A DNA stretch of 64,000 bases from Candidatus Phosphoribacter baldrii (lineage in GTDB: Bacteria > Actinomycetota > Actinomycetes > Actinomycetales > Dermatophilaceae), in assembly GCA_016704565.1 (NCBI GenBank), contig JADIZV010000001.1, positions 310,001-374,000 on the forward strand, written 5' to 3'. The notes under the pieces were generated by a model. The model was not told where the DNA came from, made no database searches, and saw nothing but the letters and a program-made list of their open reading frames with translations. How positions within the stretch are numbered: the stretch's first letter is position 1; each line of letters opens with the position of its first letter. Below are positions 55,670 through 63,930 of the stretch, piece after piece. Made by a program: the position numbers and the translations under genes.

Positions 55670-57070
55670 TCAGGTCGGCAGCGTCGGCCGGCCCGGCAGC
55701 GCGGGCTCCGGCACCGGTGGGGGCAGGAGCCCGTTGGCACTGGCCGGGATCCGCCGCTCGACGAGCAACGCCAACCCGGCCATGACGGCGCACCCGGCGA
55801 CGAGCAACCCGATGTAGCCCGCTCCCAGCCCGCGGTCGATGAGCCACGCCGCTTGGATCGGCGCGACGATCGCCGAGACCTGGAAGCCCATCGCCATGAG
55901 CGCGTTGTAGCGACCGCGATTGGCGTCGGTCGCCAGATCGTTGGTGATCGCCGGGATGGTCGGCTGCAGCAGGGTCTCCCCCAGCCCGAAGATTCCCGCG
56001 CACGCGGCGAAGAGCACTGCGGCCGCCACACCGCCCGGGGAGGCCCCGGTGAGCCCGAGCGCCACCCATGAGACGGCCCAGATCACGCACATGAGCAACA
56101 GCACCCTGGTCCGGCGGCGCCCTTCGATCCGCTGCAAGACCGGCAACTGGAACAATACGATGAGCACCGTATTGACGGTGAACGCATAGCCGATGGCTTG
56201 CGTGGACACCAAGCCGACCTCGCGTGCGAACGCGACCGCTCCGGCGTTGAGCTGGGCGTAGCCGACGAACGCCGACACCATCGTCAGCGCGAACAGTGGC
56301 GCCACCCGTGGGTCGCGCACGAGGCGCCAGTAGGTCGGGTCGGCCCCGCCTGCGACCTCGGTCGCCGACCGCTCTCCGGTCGCGTCCGGGGTCGCCTCGC
56401 TCCCCTGGTCCGCTGCGGGCCCCGGCCGCGGATCCGTATGCCGCAGCGGCCCGAGATAGATGGCCAGCGGGGCCAGGAAGGTGGCCGCGTCGATGAGGTA
56501 GATCGCCATGAAGGTCTCGGGCCGGGCCACGTCGACGAACGTCCCGCCGAGCATGCCGCCGATCCCGATGCCGAGGTTGAGCAGGCTGAAGCTCATCCCG
56601 AAATAGCGCTGCCGGATGTGGCTGGGCATGATCGCACTGACGAACGACTGGACCGCGGGCCAGATCACGCCGCCGGCGAAGCCCATGACCACCAGGGCGC
56701 CGGCCGCCGACGCCTCGGTCGTCGAGAATGCCAGCCAGATGTTGCCGACGATCGAGCCGATGAACGAGGCGAGGATGACCCGACGCGCGCCCACCCGGTC
56801 GATGACGTGCCCGGTCGGCCCGAGGACCAGCAGCCCGACGATCGCTGGGATCGCCGCGAGGACGCCCACCCGATCGAGCGGGAAGCCACGCACCTCGTGC
56901 AGGTAGATCACCGCGAACGGGAGCACCAGCCCGGTGCCGATGAAGTCGACGATGATCGTGCTCAGGAGGAACTTGCCCTCCCGGGGCAGGTCAGTCCAGA
57001 ACTCGCGCAGCCGTGGTCGACCCTGCTGGGTGTCGGAGTCGGCGGTGGTCACAAGGATCGAGTCTGACAC
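55670..57070 (-). CDS. Major facilitator superfamily transporter
   Basis: This 466-residue protein has twelve hydrophobic helices in two bundles, split by a charged Gly/Ala-rich cytosolic loop at about residues 215-250. The helix 2-3 loop reads GHVIDRVGARRVI, the standard MFS motif A variant (GxxxDRxGRRR). It resembles multidrug/unknown-substrate efflux carriers. The GTG at 57070 is chosen; longer starts would run into the tRNA gene at 57133. The substrate is unknown. It is transcribed toward ffs on the same strand. Confidence 0.88.
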   Translation of the reverse strand: MSDSILVTTADSDTQQGRPRLREFWTDLPREGKFLLSTIIVDFIGTGLVLPFAVIYLHEVRGFPLDRVGVLAAIPAIVGLLVLGPTGHVIDRVGARRVILASFIGSIVGNIWLAFSTTEASAAGALVVMGFAGGVIWPAVQSFVSAIMPSHIRQRYFGMSFSLLNLGIGIGGMLGGTFVDVARPETFMAIYLIDAATFLAPLAIYLGPLRHTDPRPGPAADQGSEATPDATGERSATEVAGGADPTYWRLVRDPRVAPLFALTMVSAFVGYAQLNAGAVAFAREVGLVSTQAIGYAFTVNTVLIVLFQLPVLQRIEGRRRTRVLLLMCVIWAVSWVALGLTGASPGGVAAAVLFAACAGIFGLGETLLQPTIPAITNDLATDANRGRYNALMAMGFQVSAIVAPIQAAWLIDRGLGAGYIGLLVAGCAVMAGLALLVERRIPASANGLLPPPVPEPALPGRPTLPT

Positions 57071-57132
57071 CGCCCACTGACAGCCCTCTACCGGATTTCG
57101 GGGCGGCGGGCTGCTCCGGTACCCTCGCCCAC

Positions 57133-57220
57133 GGAGGATTCGCATAGTGGCCTAGTGCGCACGCTTGGAAAGCGTGTTGAGTGAAAGCTCTCAGGGGTTC
57201 AAATCCCCTATCCTCCGCCA
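57133..57220 (+). tRNA. tRNA-Ser (GGA)
   Basis: The 88-nt gene has acceptor GGAGGAT pairing with ATCCTCC, discriminator G and encoded CCA (57218-57220). The anticodon loop TTGGAAA gives anticodon GGA, reading UCC/UCU. A long variable arm (TTGAGTGAAAGCTCTCA region) is typical of class II serine tRNAs, and the T loop reads GTTCAAATC. Confidence 0.95.
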
Positions 57221-57237
57221 GCCGGCCGCCCGTCGCC

Positions 57238-58200
57238 TCACGCGCGGGCGGCCTTCTTGTCCCGGTGTGCCGCCTTGTCCCGGTATGCCGCGTACGCCGC
57301 CGCCTGCTTGGCCCAGACAGCCGCGAGGTCGGCGCGCGGCATACCGGCCAAGTCCAGGCCGAAGACTCCCCGCAGCACGCCCTCGAAGTCCGCGGCGCTC
57401 TCCACCACCCGCTCGCGTCGGCCAGCGCGGTCGATCCGGGTCAGCGAGACGCTGCGCAGCAGGTCGACGCCGTCGGCGTCGCGGCGCTGCACCGCGAGCA
57501 CCTTGACGAACATCGACGCGGGCGAGGTAGACAACTCGGTATGCCGTGTGGTCGCCTCCCCGAGCGAGCATGGCGCCAGGTCGAGATCCATGCCGACGAA
57601 GGAGTCGGCCAGCAGGTCGTGGTCGAACCGCCAGCCGCCCGGCACGACCTCCGACGGTCGGATCCCGTAGTCGAACGGCCCCTGTCGATAGCGCCCCTCG
57701 ACGAGTGGCACCGGCTCGTGCAACGCACTGCCGAGCCCGACGTCGACCAGCCAGGTGTGGCCGACGAGCTCCACGGTGAGAGCCAGGTGGTTGCCGTTGG
57801 CGCCGACCGGCTCTGGATCACGCGCGCCCTGGACGCCTGCGCGGTGGTGGTGCACGGCATACCCGAGAGCGGACAAGAGCCACGAGAAGGCGCCATTGAG
57901 GTGGAAGCAGTAGCCCCCGTGCCCGCGCAGGACCGAGGCAACGCTGGAGGCGGAGTCGGCGTCGGGCGGGCGACCGAGGGCGATCTGGAGGGATTCGTAG
58001 GGCACCCGTTCGACGTGTGCACGGTGCAAGGCGACCAGGGTGGCCAGGTCGGCGGGCGCGCCCGCCAAGTCCTCGCGCCCCAGGCGGGCCAGGTATGCCG
58101 CGACGCTAGGGGCTGGCGACGACGTGGCGGACTCGATGGGTTCACGTGACTCGCGAGGTTTGCGTGGCTCGTGGGGCTGGTGTGGCCGCATGCCATCCAT
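57238..58200 (-). CDS. nat: Arylamine N-acetyltransferase
   Basis: This 320-residue enzyme transfers acetyl from acetyl-CoA to arylamines or hydrazines. The catalytic triad is visible: Cys in GHGGYCFHLNGAF (about residue 96), His in GANGNHLALTVEL (about 137) and Asp in TWLVDVGLGS (about 152). The N-terminal 30 residues are a charged tail (RKPRESREPIE) not usual in the family, and a later Met or Val could be the true start. The C-terminal tail is Ala/Lys-rich. It converges with the tRNA gene, 17 nt away. Confidence 0.9.
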   Translation of the reverse strand: MDGMRPHQPHEPRKPRESREPIESATSSPAPSVAAYLARLGREDLAGAPADLATLVALHRAHVERVPYESLQIALGRPPDADSASSVASVLRGHGGYCFHLNGAFSWLLSALGYAVHHHRAGVQGARDPEPVGANGNHLALTVELVGHTWLVDVGLGSALHEPVPLVEGRYRQGPFDYGIRPSEVVPGGWRFDHDLLADSFVGMDLDLAPCSLGEATTRHTELSTSPASMFVKVLAVQRRDADGVDLLRSVSLTRIDRAGRRERVVESAADFEGVLRGVFGLDLAGMPRADLAAVWAKQAAAYAAYRDKAAHRDKKAARA

Positions 58201-58303
58201 TCAACCGCGCCTGGAACGGCACCGTCCGAACTGCCCCCGGCGTGGGGGAATGCGGCGCGAGCGGGCCCGTAGCCGCGGATAACTCGATGAGGTGATGGGG
58301 GTT

Positions 58304-58315
58304 AACACGCGTGTT
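58304..58315. promoter_or_regulatory. Perfect 12-bp palindrome, operator candidate
   Basis: AACACGCGTGTT lies in the 240-bp gap between the divergent N-acetyltransferase and response-regulator genes, 126 bp before the regulator start. Its position suits a transcription-factor site, but no factor is known. Confidence 0.4.
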
Positions 58316-58440
58316 CTCGAAATGCTCACGGTGCGCCGTGATGGCCCTACCCACAAGCTGCGTCTCTATCGCTGAAGTGAGTCGAGCCTTACCATAAGCC
58401 CTGGGCACAGGGGTGCTGGTACGGACGAGTCAGGGGCAAG

Positions 58441-59133
58441 ATGGGGACCGTACTTTTTGCTGTCACCGATGCGGGTCGGATGCGAGAGCTCACCGAGGGC
58501 CTGACATCGGACGGACATGACGTCGTCATGGCCGCGGATTGTGAGCGCTCGTTGGAGGCCGTCGTCTCCTTGGCGCCGCATGCAGTCGTCGTGGATGCCT
58601 CGCTGGCCGCCAAGGACGGCTTCGAGGCTTGCCGGACCTTCCGCGACATGTCGGTCGCACCGCTGATCGTCCTCGCCGACGATGCCTCCGTCGATGAGGT
58701 CGACGAACTTCTCGCCTTTTCCAGCGGCGCCGACGATTACATCCGTATGCCGTGTTCCCCCCGAGTCCTGCGGGCCCGGCTTGCTGCGGCGATGCGCCGA
58801 GTGGAGCGGGCGAGCGGGAAGCCTTTGGCCACGGCATACCAGATCGGTCCGCTCGCCGTGGACACCGGAACGCGACGAGCCACGGTGGGCGGGGCTCCCT
58901 TGCATTTGACCCGGATCGAATTCGAGTTGCTGGCCGCGTTGGCCGAGAACCGTCAGCGGGTCCTCACTCGAGGCGAATTGCTCAATCGGGTGTGGGGTCC
59001 GTGGCCGGGGGACGACCACGTCGTCGAGGTGCACCTGAGTCGGCTGCGCCGCAAGATCCTCGCGGCTGGCGGGCCCCGGATCGGCGAGCCGGTGCCCGGG
59101 GTCGGCTATCGCTTGGGCGGCGAGGCCGCCTGA
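58441..59133 (+). CDS. Orphan OmpR-type regulator with degenerate receiver domain
   Basis: This 230-residue protein has an N-terminal receiver fold and a C-terminal winged helix (VLTRGELLNRVWGPWPGDDHVVEVHLSRLRRKIL), which is intact. In the receiver the acidic pair is reduced (FAVTDAG), the phospho-acceptor Asp is present (VVVDASL, about 52), but the conserved Thr/Ser is Ala (VLADD) and the conserved Lys is absent (IRMPCSP). No kinase gene is adjacent. It probably acts without phosphorylation, like other atypical OmpR-like regulators; this is inferred. The start ATG 58441 has a weak AGGGGCA upstream. Two octamers lie in its middle. Confidence 0.88.
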   Translation: MGTVLFAVTDAGRMRELTEGLTSDGHDVVMAADCERSLEAVVSLAPHAVVVDASLAAKDGFEACRTFRDMSVAPLIVLADDASVDEVDELLAFSSGADDYIRMPCSPRVLRARLAAAMRRVERASGKPLATAYQIGPLAVDTGTRRATVGGAPLHLTRIEFELLAALAENRQRVLTRGELLNRVWGPWPGDDHVVEVHLSRLRRKILAAGGPRIGEPVPGVGYRLGGEAA

Positions 59134-59158
59134 CTGCTTCCGCCTTCCTGACTGCCTG

Positions 59159-59221
59159 CGCCGAGATTGACGTTGCGACCGTGTGGCCAGGCGTGTCCTG
59201 CAGCTAAGGTCAATCTCGGCG
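59159..59221. promoter_or_regulatory. 13-bp perfect inverted repeat with 37-nt spacer
   Basis: CGCCGAGATTGAC (59159-59171) and GTCAATCTCGGCG (59209-59221) flank 37 nt. They lie 25 nt after the regulator stop and 28 nt before the next start codon. It may be a terminator with a large loop, an operator or the trace of a small mobile element. Confidence 0.55.
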
Positions 59222-59249
59222 GGGGGGCTGCGACTGGCATCATGTGGCC

Positions 59250-59792
59250 ATGAGCATCCGCGAGCCCGAAGCGATCGATGAGGGCCTCGTCGAGCTCGTC
59301 GAGAGCCTCGACCCCAACCCGGCCTATGTCGCCGGCGGCCGCTGGGACATCCTGCACGCCAACCGGGCAGCGCACCTGCTCTTCGCCGACTTCGACAGCC
59401 GCCGCGGGCACGAGCGCAACATGCTCTGGTACTACCTCGCCGAGCCAGCCGCCCGCGCCCTCTATGTCGACTGGGAGGCCGAAGCGATCGCGCAGCTCGG
59501 GCACTTCCGCGAGGACTACGAGAAGTGGTCCGCCGACCCCCGGTTTGATGACCTGCTGGAGCGGATCTTCGCGGTCACGCCCCAGGCCCGCACCTGGTGG
59601 GAGGAGCGACGCGGCGTCGACACGCCCCGCAACGGGATCAAGGAGATCCGCCTCGCAGATGGTCGCCTGGTCAGCCTGCGTCAGTTGGTGATGAGCACCC
59701 TCGACGACCCGGACATCCAGGTCGTCTGCTATTTCGCCGACATCGACGACAGCGACTATGGCGACGACATCGAGGGCCTGCTCGAAGACTGA
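59250..59792 (+). CDS. Stand-alone MmyB-like ligand-binding domain protein
   Basis: This 180-residue soluble protein matches the C-terminal ligand-binding domain of actinobacterial MmyB-type XRE regulators: SLDPNPAYVAGGRWDILHAN, AAHLLFADF, RNMLWYYLAEPAARALYVDWE, ARTWWEERRGV and the end strand QVVCYFADIDD. The normal N-terminal helix-turn-helix is missing: the domain starts at residue 10 and the upstream DNA encodes none. The acidic C-terminus (DIDDSDYGDDIEGLLED) is unusual. It may be a free ligand sensor or an inhibitor of a full-length regulator. It starts at ATG 59250 or GTG 59244. Confidence 0.8.
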   Translation: MSIREPEAIDEGLVELVESLDPNPAYVAGGRWDILHANRAAHLLFADFDSRRGHERNMLWYYLAEPAARALYVDWEAEAIAQLGHFREDYEKWSADPRFDDLLERIFAVTPQARTWWEERRGVDTPRNGIKEIRLADGRLVSLRQLVMSTLDDPDIQVVCYFADIDDSDYGDDIEGLLED

Positions 59793-59816
59793 GCCGGGCA
59801 GTGCCAGCATGAGCGC

Positions 59817-61100
59817 ATGAGTCGCGGCGGCACGGCATACCCCCCGGGCGGCGGCGGCCACCCACGGTTGGCGCGGCGGCTCGGGCTCGCGGACGCGGTC
59901 ATCATCGGGCTCGGCTCGATGATCGGTGCGGGGGTCTTCGCGGCGTTCACCCCGGCGGCGGCCGCGGCCGGCTCGGGGTTGCTCGTCGGGTTGACGCTGG
60001 CGGCCGCGGTCGCGTGGGCCAACGCAACCTCGTCTGCGCAACTCGCCGCGCAGTTCCCCGAATCGGGTGGCACATACGTCTATGGCCGCGAATGTCTAGG
60101 CGACAGTTGGGGATTCGCGGCTGGGTGGGCCTTCGTCGTCGGCAAGACCGCCTCGTGTGCGGCGATGGCCATCACGGCCGCGACCTACGCGCTCGGCGGC
60201 GAAGCCCGGGCGGCGCAGGCCGTCGGCCTGGGGATCGTGGGCGCGCTGTCGGTCGTGCTCACCCGCGGCATCACCAAGACGGCACGGTTGGCTCGGGTGC
60301 TGCTCACCGTCACCCTCGCCTGCCTCCTTGTCACAGCGCTCGTCGTGGCCGGCTTCACCCGCGAGTGGTCCGCGCCGCTGGCGGGCGTGGGCGACGCGAC
60401 TGCATACGGGATCCTGCAGTCGGCCGGGCTGCTCTTCTTCGCCTTCGCCGGCTACGCCCGGATCGCCACCCTCGGTGAGGAGGTGCGCGCCCCCGCGGTG
60501 ACCATCCCGCGCGCCATCACCCGAGCGCTCGGCCTGGTCATCGCCCTGTATGCCGCCCTCGCCCTCCTCTTGCTCGCCACCATCGGCGCGAGCGGGATTG
60601 CGAGCTCGGCCCTGCCGCTGTTGGCGGCCGCCCAAGCCGCAGACGTGTCCTGGGTCGGAGTCTTCGTGCGGGTCGGGGCGACGGTCGCCGCCCTGGGCGC
60701 CCTGCTCGGGCTGCTGTCCGGGGTGAGCCGGACCGTGCTGGCGATGGCTCGACGAGGCGACCTGCCGCGGCGGCTGGCGGCAGTCGACGCGGCCAACCAG
60801 GTGCCTGCGGTGGCGCAGTGGTGGGTGGCGGGGGCTGTGGTCGCGCTGGTGCTGCTCACCGATCTGCGGCACGCGATCGGGTTTTCGTCGTTCGGGGTGC
60901 TGCTGTACTACGCGATCGCGAACGCCTCGGCGTGGACGCAGACTGCGGACCACCGGCGCTGGCCGCGCTGGGTGCAGGGCGCGGGGCTGGCCGGGTGCCT
61001 GGTGTTGGCCGCGACCCTGCCAATGGGATCAGTGTTCGCCGGAGCGCTGGTCGTCGGCGTCGGAGTGGTCGGTCGTCGCTCGCTCCGGGTGCGTGGCTGA
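59817..61100 (+). CDS. APC-family amino-acid permease
   Basis: This 427-residue permease has about twelve transmembrane helices. The N-terminal signature is GLADAVIIGLGSMIGAGVFAAF, the APC substrate-binding region, and later helices carry AFAGYARIATLGEEVRAPAVTIPRAI, the family signature in helices 6-8. It transports amino acids or related amines by secondary transport; the specific substrate is unknown. The ATG at 59817 lies 24 nt beyond the upstream stop, so the two may be co-transcribed. It is followed by tandem repeats and a hairpin. Confidence 0.9.
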   Translation: MSRGGTAYPPGGGGHPRLARRLGLADAVIIGLGSMIGAGVFAAFTPAAAAAGSGLLVGLTLAAAVAWANATSSAQLAAQFPESGGTYVYGRECLGDSWGFAAGWAFVVGKTASCAAMAITAATYALGGEARAAQAVGLGIVGALSVVLTRGITKTARLARVLLTVTLACLLVTALVVAGFTREWSAPLAGVGDATAYGILQSAGLLFFAFAGYARIATLGEEVRAPAVTIPRAITRALGLVIALYAALALLLLATIGASGIASSALPLLAAAQAADVSWVGVFVRVGATVAALGALLGLLSGVSRTVLAMARRGDLPRRLAAVDAANQVPAVAQWWVAGAVVALVLLTDLRHAIGFSSFGVLLYYAIANASAWTQTADHRRWPRWVQGAGLAGCLVLAATLPMGSVFAGALVVGVGVVGRRSLRVRG

Positions 61101-61199
61101 GGGGGCTCGCAGGCTGCTGGGGGGACCTGCGGAGCCGATCGGGGGTCTCGCAGAGTCGATCGGGGGATTCAGAGAGGTGATGGGGGGTCGCGCATGCTG
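61096..61199. repeat. Imperfect 21-bp tandem repeat, five units
   Basis: Units begin at about 61096, 61116, 61137, 61158 and 61179, each with a GATCGGGGG-type core (e.g. GATCGGGGGTCTCGCAGAGTC). The first unit overlaps the stop codon of the permease gene. The units are G-rich on the plus strand with a run of five or six G each 21 nt. Confidence 0.65.
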
Positions 61200-61231
61200 A
61201 GGCGCTGCTCACTGAGAGTGAGCAGTGCCTC
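61199..61231. terminator. Hairpin after permease and repeat tract
   Basis: GAGGCGCTGCTCACT (61199-61213) pairs with AGTGAGCAGTGCCTC (61217-61231), a 15-bp stem with one G-T pair and a 3-nt loop. It lies between convergent genes and probably terminates transcription. Confidence 0.65.
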
Positions 61232-61334
61232 AGGTTGCCGAACCCCACACGCCCGACCCAAGCCACAGCGAGCACGACCCTCCACCGGACGCGGAGTCAC
61301 GTCGGGCGCCGAACCACAGCGGACCGGGTCTGGT

Positions 61335-62945
61335 TCAGCGACGGCGGGACGTCCCGAAGATCGACCGGGTGATCTCGCGCCCGATGACTGTGCCGGCCGA
61401 GCGCATCATCGACTTGAACACCGACGATCCCACGACCTGCTCGACGACGGTCGGCTCCTCCCGAGCGGCCCGAGGGGCAGCCCGCTCGGCACTGGCCTGC
61501 TGCTTCGCGGCGGCGGCCTCCGCCTTGGCCTGCTCCTGCGCGGCCGCGGCCTGCTCCTGCGCTGCCGCGGCCTGCGCCGCCGCAGCCTCTGCAGCCGACG
61601 CAGCCGCGGTGAGCTTCTCGTAGGCCGACTCGCGGTCCTGGGCGACGGCATACCGGGCGGTGTTGGGTGACGCCGCGACGATCTGGTCGATGAGCGGCTC
61701 CGGTGAAGGCGCCATGAGGGACTGAGGCGCGCGCATCCGGGTCCACGCCACAGGGGTCGGCGCGCCGCGCTCGGACAGGACGGTGATGACCGCCTCGCCC
61801 GTGCCGAGCTGGGTGAGCAACTCCTGCAGGTCGTAGGCACTCTTGGGATAGGTCGACACCGCCGCCTTGAGCGCCTTGGCGTCGTCCGGGGTGTAGGCGC
61901 GCAAGGCGTGCTGGACGCGGTTGCCGAGCTGGGCGAGCACGTCGGCCGGGACGTCCTTGGGCGACTGGGTGACGAAGAAGACCCCGACGCCCTTGGACCG
62001 GATGAGCCGGACCGTCTGGGTGATCGCCTGCAGGAAGTCCTTGGACGCATCGGCGAACAGCAAGTGCGCCTCGTCGAAGAAGAACACCAGCTTGGGCTTG
62101 TCGAGATCGCCCACCTCGGGCAGGTCGTGGAACAGGTCGGCGAGCAGCCACATGAGGAAGGTCGAGAACAGCTGCGGCCGGTTCTGCACGGCCGGAAGCT
62201 CAAGCATCGACACGACGCCGCGCCCATCCGCCCCGACCCGCAGCAGGTCGGCGGTGTCGAACTCGGGCAACCCGAAGAACACATCGGCACCCTGGTCGGC
62301 AAAGGTGATGAGCTCGCGCAGGATGACCCCCGCCGTCGCCGACGAGAGCCCGCCGAGGTCCTTGAGGTCGGCCTTGCCCTCGTCGCTCGTCAGGTGTTGG
62401 ACGACCGCCCGCAGGTCTTTGAGGTCATCGAGCCACAGCCCCTTGGCGTCGGCGTAGTGGAACACCAGACCCAGGCTCGACTCCTGGGTCTCGTTGAGCC
62501 CCAACACCTTTGCCAACAACGTCGGCCCGAACGAGGACACCGAGGCGCGGATCGGGATCCCCTTGCCGAGGCCTCCCAGCGCATAGAACTCGGTGGGGTA
62601 TGCCGTGCCCACCCACTCCTCGCCGATGTCGGCGGCGCGGGCGGTCACCTTGTCGTTGGTCACCCCCGCCGAGGCCATCCCCGACAGGTCACCCTTGACG
62701 TCGGCGAGGAAGACTGGCACGCCGCCCTGAGAGAGCTGCTCGGCCATGAGCTGCAGGGTCTTGGTCTTGCCGGTGCCGGTGGCCCCGGCAACCAGGCCGT
62801 GCCGGTTGATGACGGCCAGGGGAATCTTCACCTTGGCCTCGGGATAGGCGGTCCCGTCCAGGACGGCCGCGCCGAACTCAAGGGCACCGCCGGCGAACTC
62901 ATAGCCGGCCTTGATCTGCTGGATCTGCTCGGGCATCTCGGTCAC
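61335..62945 (-). CDS. HerA-like DUF853 ATPase
   Basis: This 536-residue P-loop ATPase has Walker A GLVAGATGTGKTKTLQLMAE (about residues 50-68), Walker B LVFFFDEAHLLF (about 285), and the arginine/sensor region THSPKDVPADVLAQLGNRVQHALRA (in the gene as FVTQSPKDVP). These are the diagnostic blocks of the DUF853 family, related to HerA/FtsK DNA translocases. The C-terminal 100 residues form an Ala/Gln/Glu coiled coil (about 435-480), and a basic end (FGTSRRR). The role of DUF853 proteins is not settled. It begins at ATG 62945. Confidence 0.9.
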   Translation of the reverse strand: MTEMPEQIQQIKAGYEFAGGALEFGAAVLDGTAYPEAKVKIPLAVINRHGLVAGATGTGKTKTLQLMAEQLSQGGVPVFLADVKGDLSGMASAGVTNDKVTARAADIGEEWVGTAYPTEFYALGGLGKGIPIRASVSSFGPTLLAKVLGLNETQESSLGLVFHYADAKGLWLDDLKDLRAVVQHLTSDEGKADLKDLGGLSSATAGVILRELITFADQGADVFFGLPEFDTADLLRVGADGRGVVSMLELPAVQNRPQLFSTFLMWLLADLFHDLPEVGDLDKPKLVFFFDEAHLLFADASKDFLQAITQTVRLIRSKGVGVFFVTQSPKDVPADVLAQLGNRVQHALRAYTPDDAKALKAAVSTYPKSAYDLQELLTQLGTGEAVITVLSERGAPTPVAWTRMRAPQSLMAPSPEPLIDQIVAASPNTARYAVAQDRESAYEKLTAAASAAEAAAAQAAAAQEQAAAAQEQAKAEAAAAKQQASAERAAPRAAREEPTVVEQVVGSSVFKSMMRSAGTVIGREITRSIFGTSRRR

Positions 62946-63038
62946 GGACGCACTCTAGACGCCCGAACGGGAGGTGACCACGCGGCATACCGCTGACATT
63001 GCCCGCCACCCGCCCCGCCGCCCACCTAGACTGACGGC

Positions 63039-63335
63039 GTGATCTTCAAGGGGATAGGCGAGCACCGGCCTTATCCCGACCATGGGTTGGTCACGACACG
63101 CGACTGGGCCGACGTCCCCCCGCGGCAGGTGCGCCTGCAGGACCTCGTCACCACCAAACGCACCCTCGACCTGGCACAGCTGCTCGCCGACGACTCGACG
63201 TTCTATGGCGACCTGTTCGCCCACGTCGTCGAGTGGCGCGGCGTCCTCTATCTCGAACAAGGCCTCCATCGGGCCTTGCGCGCGGCCCTCGCGCAGCGGG
63301 GGACGCTCCACGCCCGGGTGCTCGTGCTTGACTAG
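63039..63335 (+). CDS. Conserved actinobacterial small protein upstream of LytR_C gene
   Basis: This 98-residue protein starts at GTG 63039. The sequence VIFKGIGEHRPYPDHG, DVPPRQVRLQDLVTTKRTLDL, DSTFYGDLFAHVV and LYLEQGLHRALRAAL is conserved among actinobacterial proteins that often precede a LytR_C-domain gene, such as the neighbour of VirR in mycobacteria (recollection, not checked). The function is unknown. It has no signal or membrane segment. Confidence 0.75.
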   Translation: MIFKGIGEHRPYPDHGLVTTRDWADVPPRQVRLQDLVTTKRTLDLAQLLADDSTFYGDLFAHVVEWRGVLYLEQGLHRALRAALAQRGTLHARVLVLD

Positions 63336-63386
63336 GGGACAATCTCGGGTGTCGGGGTCGCAGCAGATCACTGCGGAGGTATGCCG

Positions 63387-63911
63387 GTGAGCATCACCGT
63401 CGAGTCAGCGTCGGTCGCGCGAGCGCGTCGACGGAAACGCACTGCCATCACACTGCTCGTCGTCATCGGGCTGCTCGCCGCTGCCTTCTACTATGCGTCG
63501 TCCTATTGGACCAGGGGTCCCAGCCGCGCAGGCGGGGGGTCGGCCTGCACGGTCACCGCCGATCCGTCCGGCCCGGTCTATCCGACCCAGGTGACCGTCA
63601 ACGTCTTCAACGCCACGAGTCGCACCGGGCTGGCAGCCAGCGTGGGGCGGTTGGTGTCGGCCCGCGGTTTCGTCCTTGGCACGGTGTCCAACGACCCGTT
63701 GCGAAAGTCGATCCCCGGGACGGCCGAGGTCCGCTACGGCCCGGCCGGCGAGCGCGCCGCCAAACTTGTCCAGAGCCTCGTCCCGGGGGCGACCTTGCTC
63801 AAGGACACCCGCGCCGACGCGTCGGTCGATCTCGTGTTGGGGACGGCATACAAGGATCTCGTGACGGCGACCGGGACGGCCAGCCTCCCGACCGCGCCTC
63901 CGGGCTGCTAA
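63387..63911 (+). CDS. LytR C-terminal domain membrane protein
   Basis: This 174-residue protein has a short cytosolic Arg-rich N-terminus (ARARRRKRTA), a single membrane helix (ITLLVVIGLLAAAFYYASSYW, about residues 20-40) and an external LytR_C domain beginning VTVNVFNATSRTGLAASV. LytR_C proteins assist cell-wall polymer ligation or, like mycobacterial VirR, envelope integrity. The GTG at 63387 is chosen because GGAGGT lies 6 nt upstream; an ATG at 63381 directly abuts GGAGGT and is too close. That ATG arises from the signature octamer (63380-63387). Confidence 0.85.
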   Translation: MSITVESASVARARRRKRTAITLLVVIGLLAAAFYYASSYWTRGPSRAGGGSACTVTADPSGPVYPTQVTVNVFNATSRTGLAASVGRLVSARGFVLGTVSNDPLRKSIPGTAEVRYGPAGERAAKLVQSLVPGATLLKDTRADASVDLVLGTAYKDLVTATGTASLPTAPPGC

Positions 63912-63930
63912 CTGCCCCGGGCCCAGCCGG

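Noticed and set aside
60096..60953. Minus-strand frames opposite the amino-acid permease
   Set aside because: The plus-strand frame encodes clear membrane helices with the APC signature; the opposite frames are low-complexity.
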